Part shown: in pieces, positions 41,403 through 49,229 of the stretch
Layout: every line of letters begins with the position of its first letter
Numbering within the stretch: the first letter of the stretch is position 1
Source of the DNA: Actinomadura hibisca NBRC 15177
GTDB lineage: Bacteria > Actinomycetota > Actinomycetes > Streptosporangiales > Streptosporangiaceae
Length of the DNA: 64,000 nucleotides
NCBI RefSeq assembly: GCF_001552635.1
Contig: NZ_BCRO01000060.1
Span: 24,979 to 88,978, forward strand
Direction of reading: 5' to 3'
Program-made: the position numbers and the translations under genes
The notes under the pieces: model-generated
The model's input: only the letters and a program-made list of their open reading frames with translations
The model's database searches: none
Told to the model about the DNA's origin: nothing

Positions 41403-42649
41403 GCCGGGGCCGCCGCGTCCAGGTGCCGTCGCTGCTCGGCGCCATGCCCAGCGCGTTCACGCAGGAGCCGGTCCGCCGCGCCGACAGCGGCCGCCGCCGC
41501 TTCCTGTTCGCGGTGCCGCCGCTGGCCGGGCACGTCAACCCGACCGTCGCGGTCGCCGCCGAGCTGACCCGGCGCGGCCACCGGGTCGCCTGGGTCGGGC
41601 ACCCGCCCTCGCTGGAGGGCCTGCTGAAGCCCGGCTCCAAGGTGTACCCCGCCGAGGACCCCGAGTTCACCGCCGGGCTGGAGCAGGCGCGCCGGGACTG
41701 GTTGTCGCTGCGCGGCCCGGCGGCGCTGAAGTTCCTGTGGGAGGAGTTCATCGTCCCGCTCGGGCACGCGATGATGCCCGGCGTCGAGGACGCCGTCGAG
41801 CGGTTCCGGCCCGACGTGATCGTCTCCGACCAGCAGGTGCTGGCCGGGCCGGTCGCCGCCCGCCTGCACGACATCCCGTGGGCGACCTCGGCCACCACCT
41901 CGGCCGAGTTCACCCGGCCGCTGGCGGGCATGCCGCTGGTGGAGGAGTGGGTGCGCGAGCAGATCGGCGACTTCCAGCTCGACTACGACATCGACGACCT
42001 GCTGGACCTGCGCTTCTCCGACCACCTGGTGCTGATCTTCTCCACCGGGGCGCTGATCGGCGACACCTCCTTCTTCCCCGACCACTTCGCGTTCGTCGGC
42101 CCGGCGCTCGGCCGCCCGCCCGGCAGCGACTTCCCGTGGGAGTGGCTGGAGGAGGACAAGCCCGCGGTGCTGGTGTCGCTCGGCACCGTCAACGGCGAGG
42201 CCGGGCGGCGCTTCTTCCAGATCGCCGCCGAGGCCGTGCGGGACATGGACGTGCAGGCGGTGTTCGTCACCCCGCCCGGCACGCTGCCCGACCCGCCGCC
42301 CAACCTGCTGGTGCGCGGGCACGTCCCGCAACTGGAGCTGCTGCCGCGCATGTCGGCGGTGATCACCCACGGCGGGCACAACACCGTCTGCGAGTCGCTG
42401 GCGCACGGGCTGCCGCTGGTGGTCGCGCCGATCCGCGACGACCAGCCGGTCATCGCGCGGCAGGTCACGGCCGCCGGGGCGGGCCTGGCGGTGCGGTTCG
42501 CGCGCGTGCGCGAGCAGGAGTTGCAGGACGCGCTGGGCGAGGTCCTGACCGACGACCGCTACCGCCAGGCGGCCTGCCGGGTGCGCGAGTCGTTCGAGAA
42601 CGCGGGCGGGGCCGTGGAGGCCGCCGACCGCCTGGAGAAAATGACGTGA
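41399..42649 (+). CDS. Glycosyltransferase, GT1 (MGT-like) family
   Basis: A 416-residue GT-B enzyme. The acceptor domain starts FLFAVPPLAGHVNPTVAVAAEL. The donor domain has VLVSLGTVNG, HVPQLELLPRMSAVITHGGHNTVCESLAHGLPLVVAPIRDDQPVIA and the GAGLAVRF end, which is the UDP/TDP-sugar motif of GT1 enzymes acting on polyketides, macrolides and sterols. GTG 41399 overlaps the previous stop (GTGA). It has a 25-residue N-terminal extension before the fold. The most likely acceptor is the hydroxylated product of the neighbouring synthase, giving a glycolipid or glycosylated polyketide. Confidence 0.93.
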   Translation: MSRGRRVQVPSLLGAMPSAFTQEPVRRADSGRRRFLFAVPPLAGHVNPTVAVAAELTRRGHRVAWVGHPPSLEGLLKPGSKVYPAEDPEFTAGLEQARRDWLSLRGPAALKFLWEEFIVPLGHAMMPGVEDAVERFRPDVIVSDQQVLAGPVAARLHDIPWATSATTSAEFTRPLAGMPLVEEWVREQIGDFQLDYDIDDLLDLRFSDHLVLIFSTGALIGDTSFFPDHFAFVGPALGRPPGSDFPWEWLEEDKPAVLVSLGTVNGEAGRRFFQIAAEAVRDMDVQAVFVTPPGTLPDPPPNLLVRGHVPQLELLPRMSAVITHGGHNTVCESLAHGLPLVVAPIRDDQPVIARQVTAAGAGLAVRFARVREQELQDALGEVLTDDRYRQAACRVRESFENAGGAVEAADRLEKMT

Positions 42650-44490
42650 CCGTGCTGTCCCTGCTGGTCACCGCCGCGGTGCTGGGCGGCGCGGTGCGGC
42701 TGCGCCGCCGCCTGGCCAGGCTGTACCGCCCCGTGCCCGGCCGCAGGGCCGCCCGCGTGCCCGCGCACGGGGCGGCCCCCTCCGGCGGCGAGGACGTCGC
42801 GCACGGCCTGGTCGCGGTCGAGGGCGCGGTGGTGTCGGGCCAGATCCGGCGCGCCGCGCAGGCGTGCGCGCGCGACGGCGGCTTCCAGGTGCTCGACCTC
42901 GTCCCGGCCGACCTGCCGGTGGAACGCGCGCTGGACCTCGCCCGGAGCGTGGACCCGGCCCGCTACCGGACCGATCCGCTGGCGCTCGGCCGGGGCGCGG
43001 GCTTCGCCACGTTCGCCTCCGAGGACGTGCTGCGGCGCGTCGGCGTCCGGCCCGGGACGCTGGACGTCGGCGCGTTCGGCGAGCTGACGGCGCGGCTGCG
43101 GCAGTACGCGCGCACCGCCGACCTCGTCGTGGTGCCCTGCCGCACCACGCCGCGCGTCCCCGCCTGCCGGGGCCGCCGCGCGTGGTTGCGCGGGCTGGGC
43201 GTGCCGGTGCCGCTGGTGATCGCCCGGTCGGCGCTGGGCTGGCTGGCGGTCGTCGCGGTGCTGCTCGCCGACCCGCGCTGGGGACCAGTGGCGGCGCTGG
43301 CGTACTGCGCCGTCCCGTATGTGGTGTTCGCCGGGACGCCGCTGTCGCCGCGCGACCTGCACCGGGTGGCGCTGCTGCGGCTGGTCGTCACGCCGTGGAG
43401 CTGGTGGCGGACGCTCACCGACCCGCCGTCGGCGTGGGAGGGACGGCACGCCCGCCGCGAGGAGCGGGCGCGCGAGCACTACCGCGACGAGTACGTGCAG
43501 GGCGTGCGGCGCTTCCTGGAGCCGCGCCGCCCGGACTGCCCCTGGTGCGGGTCGCGCTCGCTGATCGAGCACGTGACCAGCGGCGACGTCCTCCAGCGCA
43601 AGCCCGGCACGTTCATCCTGGAACGTTGCCGCGACTGCGGGCACATCTTCCAGAACCCGCGCCTGACCAGCGAGGGGCTCGACTTCTACTACCGCGACGC
43701 CTGCGACGGGCTGGGATCCGCGTTCAGCGAGCGCGTGTTCGCCCGGCAAGGCGGCTCCTACCGGGCCCGCGCCGAGCTGGTCGCCGCGCACGCCGAGCCC
43801 CGCGCCTGGCTGGACGTCGGCACCGGCCACGGCCACTTCTGCCGCGCCGCCCGCGCCGTGCTGCCCGACACCGCCTTCGACGGCCTGGACATGGGCGCCG
43901 GGGTGCGGGAGGCGGAGCGGCGCGGCTGGCTGCGGAACGCCTACCAGGGCCAGTTCCCCGACCTGCTGGACCGGCTCACCGACCGCTACGACGTCGTGAG
44001 CATGCACCACTACCTGGAGCACACCCGCGACCCGCAGGCCGAGCTGGACGCGGCCGTCAAGCTGCTCGAACCGGGCGGCCACCTGCTGATCGAGCTGCCC
44101 GACCCCGAAAGCCGCCTGAGCCGGCTGCTGGGCCGCCACTGGGTGGGCTGGCTCCAGCCCCAGCACCTGAACATGATGCCGATCGGCAACCTGGAAGGGG
44201 CGCTGGCGGCGCGCGGGATGCAGGTCGTGGCGCGCGAGCGCCGCGCCGCCCACCAGCGGCACGACCTCGTCTGCGCGGCGCTGCTCGCGATCACCGCGTT
44301 CGGCCCGCGCCCGGACCGGCCCTGGGCCCCGCACGCGGCGACCGCCGCAGACAGGGCGCGGCGGGCGCTGGCGCTGACAGTGGGCGCGCCGTTCATAGCG
44401 GCGGCCCTGCTGCTGGACCGATGGCTGGTGCCGCTTGTCCCGGGCACCTCCAACGCCTACCGGGTGCTGGCACGGAAGGACGAGGGATGA
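42646..44490 (+). CDS. Membrane / zinc-ribbon / SAM-methyltransferase fusion
   Basis: A 614-residue three-part protein. The N-terminal ~280 residues have a first TM helix (LSLLVTAAVLGGAVRL), a soluble part (SGQIRRAAQACARDGGFQVLD) resembling an incomplete glycosyltransferase- or synthase-type region, and two helices near 195-240. A zinc ribbon follows (CPWCGSRS near 298, CRDCGHIF near 328), then a class I SAM domain (~340-540) with DVGTGHGHFCRAA, LDMGAG, HHYLEHTRDPQAEL and LIELPDPESRLSRLLG. A last TM helix is near 590. The C-methyltransferase-like part with an N-terminal zinc ribbon is typical of sugar or lipid methyltransferases. GTGA and ATGA overlaps couple it to both neighbours. Confidence 0.85.
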   Translation: MTVLSLLVTAAVLGGAVRLRRRLARLYRPVPGRRAARVPAHGAAPSGGEDVAHGLVAVEGAVVSGQIRRAAQACARDGGFQVLDLVPADLPVERALDLARSVDPARYRTDPLALGRGAGFATFASEDVLRRVGVRPGTLDVGAFGELTARLRQYARTADLVVVPCRTTPRVPACRGRRAWLRGLGVPVPLVIARSALGWLAVVAVLLADPRWGPVAALAYCAVPYVVFAGTPLSPRDLHRVALLRLVVTPWSWWRTLTDPPSAWEGRHARREERAREHYRDEYVQGVRRFLEPRRPDCPWCGSRSLIEHVTSGDVLQRKPGTFILERCRDCGHIFQNPRLTSEGLDFYYRDACDGLGSAFSERVFARQGGSYRARAELVAAHAEPRAWLDVGTGHGHFCRAARAVLPDTAFDGLDMGAGVREAERRGWLRNAYQGQFPDLLDRLTDRYDVVSMHHYLEHTRDPQAELDAAVKLLEPGGHLLIELPDPESRLSRLLGRHWVGWLQPQHLNMMPIGNLEGALAARGMQVVARERRAAHQRHDLVCAALLAITAFGPRPDRPWAPHAATAADRARRALALTVGAPFIAAALLLDRWLVPLVPGTSNAYRVLARKDEG

Positions 44491-45425
44491 CCGGCGGGAT
44501 CGCGGGCGCGCCCGCCGCCGACCCGGAGATGCGGATCACCGCCCACGTCTTCGAGCGGGCGCACGGCGCGCCGTGCACGACGCTGCGCCGCGCGCACGGC
44601 GCCCTGACGCTGCTGGCGGGGCCGGGGACGGCGCTGGCGGTGGCGCTGCCGTGGGGCACGATCGTCGCGGCGGGTCCCGGCGAGGACGGGACGGCCGGGC
44701 TGTACTCGATGAACCGGCACGCCGACGCGTTCTCGATGGACCAGGAACGGCTGGCGGCGGCGCTGGCCGCCGGGACGATGCCGCCATGGGCCGTCCCCGC
44801 CGTGAGGGCGCTGCTGGCGCACGCCGACCCCATGCCCGGGGCGCGGCTGGTGGTCAACCGGGAGCTGCCGGTGGAGACGGGGCTGCTGAGCGGGGCGGAG
44901 ACGGCATGCGCGGCGACCGCGACGCTGGGCGACCTGTACGGGGCCGCGCGGGCGGCGACGTCCTACGAGACCGAACGGGACCCGTCGCATCTGGCGTCCC
45001 TGCACGCACGCGACGGCCACGCGGCGCTGGTCACGGACGGGACGGTGCGGCACCTGCCCTGCGACCTGCTCACGGCGGGCCTGCGCCTGCTGATCATGGA
45101 CGTGGGCCTGGGCGGGGAGAACGCCACCCCCGCGATCTCGGCCGACCTCGTGGAACAGGCCGCCGGAGTGCTCCAGACAGGCGACCTGGACGCGCTAGGC
45201 CCGCTGCTCACCCAGAGCCACATACGCGGCGAACCACTGCTGGACGAGGCGCTGGACATCGCCCGCTCGGCGGGCGCGCTGGGCGGCCTGGCGCTGGGCC
45301 GGTGCGGGCTGGCGCTGGTGCCGGTGGCGGCGGTGCCGGACGTGCGGACGCGGGTCGTCGGGCGGCTGGCGGGCCGGGCGCGGCGGCGTCCGCGCTTCCT
45401 GACCGTCGTCCCGTCTGGCGTCTAG
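44487..45425 (+). CDS. Degenerate GHMP-kinase (galactokinase-like) protein
   Basis: A 312-residue protein. Its overall order matches galactokinases: a first strand region, the mid motif ETGLLSGAETACAATATLGDLYG at about residue 130 where the family has G-L-S-S-S-A, a HLASLHARDGHAALV stretch, the LLTQSHIRGEPLLDEALDIA helix, and the last glycine motif as SAGALGGLALGRCGLALVPV where G-A-x-M-T-G-G-G-F-G-G is expected. Both ATP-binding glycine motifs are altered, so kinase activity is doubtful. It may bind rather than phosphorylate a sugar. It is the last gene of the operon; its stop shares CTAG with the convergent gene. Confidence 0.6.
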   Translation: MTGGIAGAPAADPEMRITAHVFERAHGAPCTTLRRAHGALTLLAGPGTALAVALPWGTIVAAGPGEDGTAGLYSMNRHADAFSMDQERLAAALAAGTMPPWAVPAVRALLAHADPMPGARLVVNRELPVETGLLSGAETACAATATLGDLYGAARAATSYETERDPSHLASLHARDGHAALVTDGTVRHLPCDLLTAGLRLLIMDVGLGGENATPAISADLVEQAAGVLQTGDLDALGPLLTQSHIRGEPLLDEALDIARSAGALGGLALGRCGLALVPVAAVPDVRTRVVGRLAGRARRRPRFLTVVPSGV

Positions 45426-45793
45426 GGCCTGTTCGCGGGACGGTCCTGGCCGCGCAGCGCGGTGTCGACCAGGTCGATGGACTCCAGCAGGGCGACCAGC
45501 CGGGCGCCCTCCTGGCGGTAGGTCTCCAGCACGGCGTCGATGCCGTGCGGGGGGACCAGGCCGCCCAGCTCGACGCGGGCCGAGCGGAAACCCTCCCGGG
45601 CCGCCTCCACGGCCGCGTTCACGTGGTGGCGCGCCATCCGCGCCAGGGCGATGGGGTAGCGGCGCAGCACGCCGTAGCGCCGGTACTCGGGCGGGACCAG
45701 CTCCAGGAGCCAGGCCAGCGCGGTGTCCTCGAAGTGCTCGGCGCCCGGCGGGTGCACCTGGGCGGGCCAGCCGGGCGGGACGTAGGTGCTCAC
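45422..45793 (-). CDS. Conserved small hypothetical protein
   Basis: A 123-residue soluble protein found as a type in many actinomycetes. PPGWPAQVHPPGAEHFEDTALAWLLELVPPEYRRYGVLRRYPIALARM is followed by two long helices (HHVNAAVEAAREGFRSARVEL; AVLETYRQEGARLVALLESIDLV). No catalytic residues stand out. ATG 45793. It faces the last PKS operon gene, with stops overlapping in CTAG and no room for a terminator between the two genes. Function unknown. Confidence 0.8.
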   Translation of the reverse strand: MSTYVPPGWPAQVHPPGAEHFEDTALAWLLELVPPEYRRYGVLRRYPIALARMARHHVNAAVEAAREGFRSARVELGGLVPPHGIDAVLETYRQEGARLVALLESIDLVDTALRGQDRPANRP

Positions 45794-45845
45794 CCGTCCA
45801 CGATAACCGGAACGTCGAACATCTGTTCGACCGGAGTCGTCCGGG

Positions 45846-46202
45846 TCACGCCGGGCCGTTCTGCTCCCGCCGGATGCGGATCTTGCCGCTGGTCAGGTCG
45901 TCGCGCACGCCGCCCCGGTCGCCGGCCTGCTGGAGGTCGTCGTGCTTGCGCAGCTTCTGCTGCTCCTGCTCCTCGACCTTGACCTTCTTGGAGCCCTCGA
46001 ACGCCGAGGCGAGGTCCTCGAACATGCCGCCGCCGAACCCGGCGCCGGTCTCCCCGTCACCGCGGATCGCGCCCATCAGCGACGTGCGGCCGGTGCCTTC
46101 CTGGGGCCACTCCACGACCTCCTGCTCGGCCTGCCGCTGCGGGCGGACCGGGCTCTTGCTCTTGGGCTTGAGGCGCCTGCGGCGGCGAAAGGGTGACTTC
46201 AC
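45846..46202 (-). CDS. Small basic/charged hypothetical protein
   Basis: A 118-residue protein. A very basic start (KSPFRRRRRLKPKSKSP), a Gly-rich centre (GDGETGAGFGGGMFEDLASAFEG) and a Lys/Glu/Gln-rich tail (VKVEEQEQQKLRKHDDLQQ) suggest a largely disordered nucleic-acid- or membrane-associated protein. GTG 46202 is preferred over ATG 46223 because GGAAGAG lies 6 nt upstream. It lies next to the conserved Nif3 operon but on the opposite strand. No family recognised. Confidence 0.6.
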   Translation of the reverse strand: MKSPFRRRRRLKPKSKSPVRPQRQAEQEVVEWPQEGTGRTSLMGAIRGDGETGAGFGGGMFEDLASAFEGSKKVKVEEQEQQKLRKHDDLQQAGDRGGVRDDLTSGKIRIRREQNGPA

Positions 46203-46427
46203 GTGATCTCTTCCGACGGACATCGACCCCGGCCGGAACGGCGATGTCCCGCCGGGCCGAGGAACCTACACACACTCCAACGCGGAGGGTACTCCCGATT
46301 GATCCCGCCCGAGCGGACCGGACCCGGCCCGCCCCCCGCACCGCTGGGATGCCCCGTTCCGGCCCCCGCCAACCCGCCGGACGGGGCACGGAACGGCCGG
46401 TGACTCGGCTGGGACGCTCCGGGGCGG

Positions 46428-46440
46428 TAGCCTGCGGGAC
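46428..46440 (+). promoter_or_regulatory. Probable -10 of the Nif3 operon; leaderless start
   Basis: TAGCCT (46428-46433) ends 7 bp before the GTG at 46441, where transcription should begin. There is no Shine-Dalgarno upstream of that GTG. Leaderless mRNAs are common in actinobacteria. No good -35 is seen at 17-18 bp. Confidence 0.45.
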
Positions 46441-47262
46441 GTGCGTCTCTCCCATGTCATCGCCGCTCTCGAAGCGCTGTACCCGCCCGCCTGGGCCGAG
46501 TCGTGGGACGCCGTCGGCCTGGTCTGCGGGGATCCCGACCAGGAGGTCGGCCGCGTGCTGCTGGCGGTGGACCCGGTCACGGCCGTCGTGGACGAGGCCC
46601 TGGAGTGGGGGGCCGACCTGCTGATCACCCACCACCCGCTGCTGCTGCGCCCGGTCAACGGCGTGCCCGCCACCACCCCGAAGGGGCGGCTGGTGCACCG
46701 GCTGATCAGGGGCGGCACCGCGCTCTACACCGCCCACACCAACGCCGACGTGGCCGACCCGGGCGTGTCGGACGCGCTGGCGCGCGCCGTCGGCGTCACC
46801 GGGCCGCTGCGCCCGCTCGCGCCGTCGCCCGACGACCCGCGCCGGGGCCTCGGCCGGATCGGCGACCTGCCCGAGGCGGTCACGCTGAAGGAGTTCACCG
46901 CCCAGGTGGCCGCCGGGCTGCCCGCGACGGCCTGGGGCGTGCGGGCGGCGGGCGACCCCGACCGCATGGTGCGGAGCGTGGCGGTGTGCGGCGGGTCGGG
47001 CGACTCGCTGCTGGAGACCGCCCGCACCTCGGGCGCGGACGTCTACCTGACCGCCGACCTGCGGCACCACCCCGCCTCGGAGTACCTGGAACGGCCGGGC
47101 CCGGCGCTGCTGGACGCGGCGCACTGGGCGACCGAGCACCCCTGGCTGGCCGACGCCGAGCGCGCGCTGCGCGCCGCGCTCCCGGCCGCCGAACCGCTAC
47201 AGACCCGGGTGTCCACGCTCGTGACCGACGCGTGGCGCCTGCACCACGAAGGAGTGAAGTGA
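46441..47262 (+). CDS. Nif3-like dinuclear metal-centre protein (YbgI/DUF34)
   Basis: A 273-residue NIF3/YbgI protein. Metal-binding His/Asp/Glu motifs appear as LLITHHPLLLRPVNG, LYTAHTNADVADPGV, and the C-terminal VYLTADLRHHPASEYL / LLDAAHWATEHPW. The family forms hexameric toroids with two metals; GTP-cyclohydrolase-like or phosphohydrolase roles are proposed but unsettled. GTG 46441 appears leaderless. The next gene overlaps by GTGA, and the three-gene order (Nif3, zinc ribbon, RNase H/phosphatase) reproduces mycobacterial Rv2230c-Rv2229c-Rv2228c. Confidence 0.93.
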   Translation: MRLSHVIAALEALYPPAWAESWDAVGLVCGDPDQEVGRVLLAVDPVTAVVDEALEWGADLLITHHPLLLRPVNGVPATTPKGRLVHRLIRGGTALYTAHTNADVADPGVSDALARAVGVTGPLRPLAPSPDDPRRGLGRIGDLPEAVTLKEFTAQVAAGLPATAWGVRAAGDPDRMVRSVAVCGGSGDSLLETARTSGADVYLTADLRHHPASEYLERPGPALLDAAHWATEHPWLADAERALRAALPAAEPLQTRVSTLVTDAWRLHHEGVK

Positions 47263-48002
47263 AAGCCGCACCGCAAGCCCAGCAGCGACTGATCGACCTG
47301 CAGGAGCTGGACAGCTCGCTGGACCGGCTGGCGCACCGCCGCCGCACCCTGCCCGAGCTGGCCGAGATCCAGCGCCTGGAAGGCCGGCTGACCGAGCTGC
47401 GCGACGCCATCGTGGCCGCCGAGACCGCCGTCGGCGACCTGGACCGCGAGCAGCGCAAGGCCGAGCAGGACGTCGACCAGGTGCGCACCCGGGCCGACCG
47501 CGACCAGAAGCGGCTGGACTCGGGCCAGGTGACCTCCGCCAAGGACCTGAGCGGCCTGCAGACCGAGATCGTCTCGCTCCAGCGCCGCCAGGGCGACCTG
47601 GAGGAGGTCGTGCTGGAGATCATGGAGCGCCGCGAGGAGGCCGACGCGAAGGTGACCGGGCTGCGCGACGAGCAGACCTCGACCGGCGCCGACCTGACCG
47701 AGCTGACCGCCAAGCGCGACTCGGCCCTCCAGAAGATCGACGAGGAGGCCGGGACGACGAGCGCGGCCCGCACGGCCGTGGCCAAGGACGTGCCCGAGGA
47801 CCTGCTGGCGCTGTACGAGAAGTTGCGGGGCCAGTTCGGCGGCGTCGGGGCGGCGGTGTTGTACCGGGGCTCGTGCCAGGGCTGCCACCTGGCGCTGAAC
47901 ACGGTGGACCTGAACCGGATCCGGGCGGCGGCCGAGGACGAGGTGGTGCGCTGCGAGGAGTGCCGCCGGATCCTGGTGCGCACGGCGGAATCGGGTCTGT
48001 GA
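47259..48002 (+). CDS. C4-type zinc-ribbon coiled-coil protein
   Basis: A 247-residue protein. A long antiparallel coiled coil (residues ~10-175; AQQRLIDLQELDSSLDRLAHR to SALQKIDEEA) is followed by a C-terminal zinc ribbon with CQGCHLAL and CEECRRIL. This is the CdsZ/zf-RING_7 architecture, a conserved actinobacterial gene beside Nif3 and an RNase H. Helicobacter relatives (HP0958) bind RNA and flagellar factors; in actinomycetes the role is unknown. GTG 47259 overlaps the Nif3 stop. Confidence 0.93.
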   Translation: MKAAPQAQQRLIDLQELDSSLDRLAHRRRTLPELAEIQRLEGRLTELRDAIVAAETAVGDLDREQRKAEQDVDQVRTRADRDQKRLDSGQVTSAKDLSGLQTEIVSLQRRQGDLEEVVLEIMERREEADAKVTGLRDEQTSTGADLTELTAKRDSALQKIDEEAGTTSAARTAVAKDVPEDLLALYEKLRGQFGGVGAAVLYRGSCQGCHLALNTVDLNRIRAAAEDEVVRCEECRRILVRTAESGL

Positions 48003-48072
48003 GCAGCCGCGCGCCGTCTGGACCGAGGAGCCTGCGACGAGGGAAGACGGCGCGTGGAGCGGAGGCGAGGCC

Positions 48073-49158
48073 ATGAGCGCTGTGAAGGAGTTGGTCGTCG
48101 AGGCGGACGGGGGCTCCCGGGGCAACCCGGGCCCCGCCGGCTACGGCGCGGTGGTGCGCGACGCGGCGTCGGGGGAGACGCTGGCCGAGATCGCCGAGGC
48201 GATCGGGCACGCGACCAACAACGTGGCCGAGTACCGGGGCCTGATCGCGGGCCTGCGGGTGGCGGCCGAGGTGGACCCGGCGGCCCGGGTGCGGGTGCGG
48301 ATGGACTCCAAGCTGGTGGTCGAGCAGATGTCGGGCCGCTGGAAGATCAAGCACCCGGACATGATCCCGCTGGCCCGCGAGGCGGAGGGCTGGGCGGCGC
48401 GCCTGGGTTCGGTGACCTACGAGTGGATCCCGCGCGCCCAGAACTCGCACGCCGACCGCCTGGCGAACGAGGCGATGGACGCGGCCGCGCGGGGCGAGGA
48501 GTGGGAGCCCAGCGCTCCGGAGACCCCCGCCTGGTCCGCGGCCACCACCAAACCGCTGACCACGATCCTGTTGCGTCACGGCGAGACACCTCTGTCCGTC
48601 GAGAAGCGCTTCGCGGGCACGGGTGACCACCCCCTGACCGAGAACGGCCTGGCCCAGGCCCAGGCCGCCGCCCTGGCCCTCAAGGACCGGGGCATAGAGG
48701 CGATCATCACCTCCCCCCTGAGCCGCTGCCGGGCGACAGCCGCCGAAGTGTCAGCGGTGACGGGCCTGGACATCCAAGTCGAAGAGGACCTGCGGGAGAC
48801 CGACTTCGGCGAGTGGGAGGGCCTGACCTTCAAGGAGGCAGGCGAGCGGTGGCCGGCCGAAATGAAGGCGTGGCTGGCCGACCCGTCCGCCGCCCCGCCC
48901 GGCGGTGAGAGCTTCGCGTCCGTCTCCCGCCGCGTCCGCAAGGCCCTGGACCGGATCAAAAAGCGTCACCCCGAGGGCAGGGTGCTGCTGGTGTCCCACG
49001 TGACGCCGATCAAGCTGCTGGTGAAGGACGCGCTCGGCGCGCCCATGGCGTCCCTGTACCGGATGCACCTGGACGTGGCGGCGCTCTCGACGGTGGCGTG
49101 GTACGCCGACGGCCCGGCGACGCTGCGCTCGTTCAACGACACCCACCACCTGGCCTGA
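48073..49158 (+). CDS. Bifunctional RNase H / acid phosphatase (CobC-like)
   Basis: A 361-residue two-domain fusion. Residues ~5-135 are an RNase HI: VEADGGSRGNPGPAGYGAVV, TNNVAEYRGLIAGL, VRVRMDSKLVVEQM and a final NSHADRLANEAM, giving the D-E-D-D active site. Residues ~155-355 are a histidine phosphatase: TILLRHGETPLSVEKRF, TSPLSRCRATA, DFGEWEGLTFKEAG and LLVSHVTPIKLLV. It matches mycobacterial Rv2228c, which removes RNA from RNA/DNA hybrids and has alpha-ribazole-phosphatase-like activity for cobalamin. ATG 48073 follows GGAGGCGAGG. Third gene of the conserved trio. Confidence 0.95.
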   Translation: MSAVKELVVEADGGSRGNPGPAGYGAVVRDAASGETLAEIAEAIGHATNNVAEYRGLIAGLRVAAEVDPAARVRVRMDSKLVVEQMSGRWKIKHPDMIPLAREAEGWAARLGSVTYEWIPRAQNSHADRLANEAMDAAARGEEWEPSAPETPAWSAATTKPLTTILLRHGETPLSVEKRFAGTGDHPLTENGLAQAQAAALALKDRGIEAIITSPLSRCRATAAEVSAVTGLDIQVEEDLRETDFGEWEGLTFKEAGERWPAEMKAWLADPSAAPPGGESFASVSRRVRKALDRIKKRHPEGRVLLVSHVTPIKLLVKDALGAPMASLYRMHLDVAALSTVAWYADGPATLRSFNDTHHLA

Positions 49159-49179
49159 CCGCTTCCGGCCGCCCACGTC

Positions 49180-49229
49180 ACACCCTCCTCGATTACGGTA
49201 AGTGCATAACCCGTTACCGAGGAGGGTGT
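49180..49229 (+). promoter_or_regulatory. Hairpin that masks the trpB2 Shine-Dalgarno
   Basis: ACACCCTCCTCG (49180-49191) pairs perfectly over 12 bp with CGAGGAGGGTGT (49218-49229), which contains the Shine-Dalgarno GAGGAGG directly before ATG 49230. A competing pairing, CGGTAA (49196-49201) with TTACCG (49214-49219), would disrupt the lower part. This is the architecture of a translational switch. As DNA, the same dyad could be an operator. Confidence 0.6.

Noticed and set aside
26291..45425. A true enediyne cluster
   Set aside because: The built-in phosphopantetheinyl transferase recalls enediyne PKSs, but the domain split, the NMO domains and the absence of the usual enediyne companion genes do not fit.
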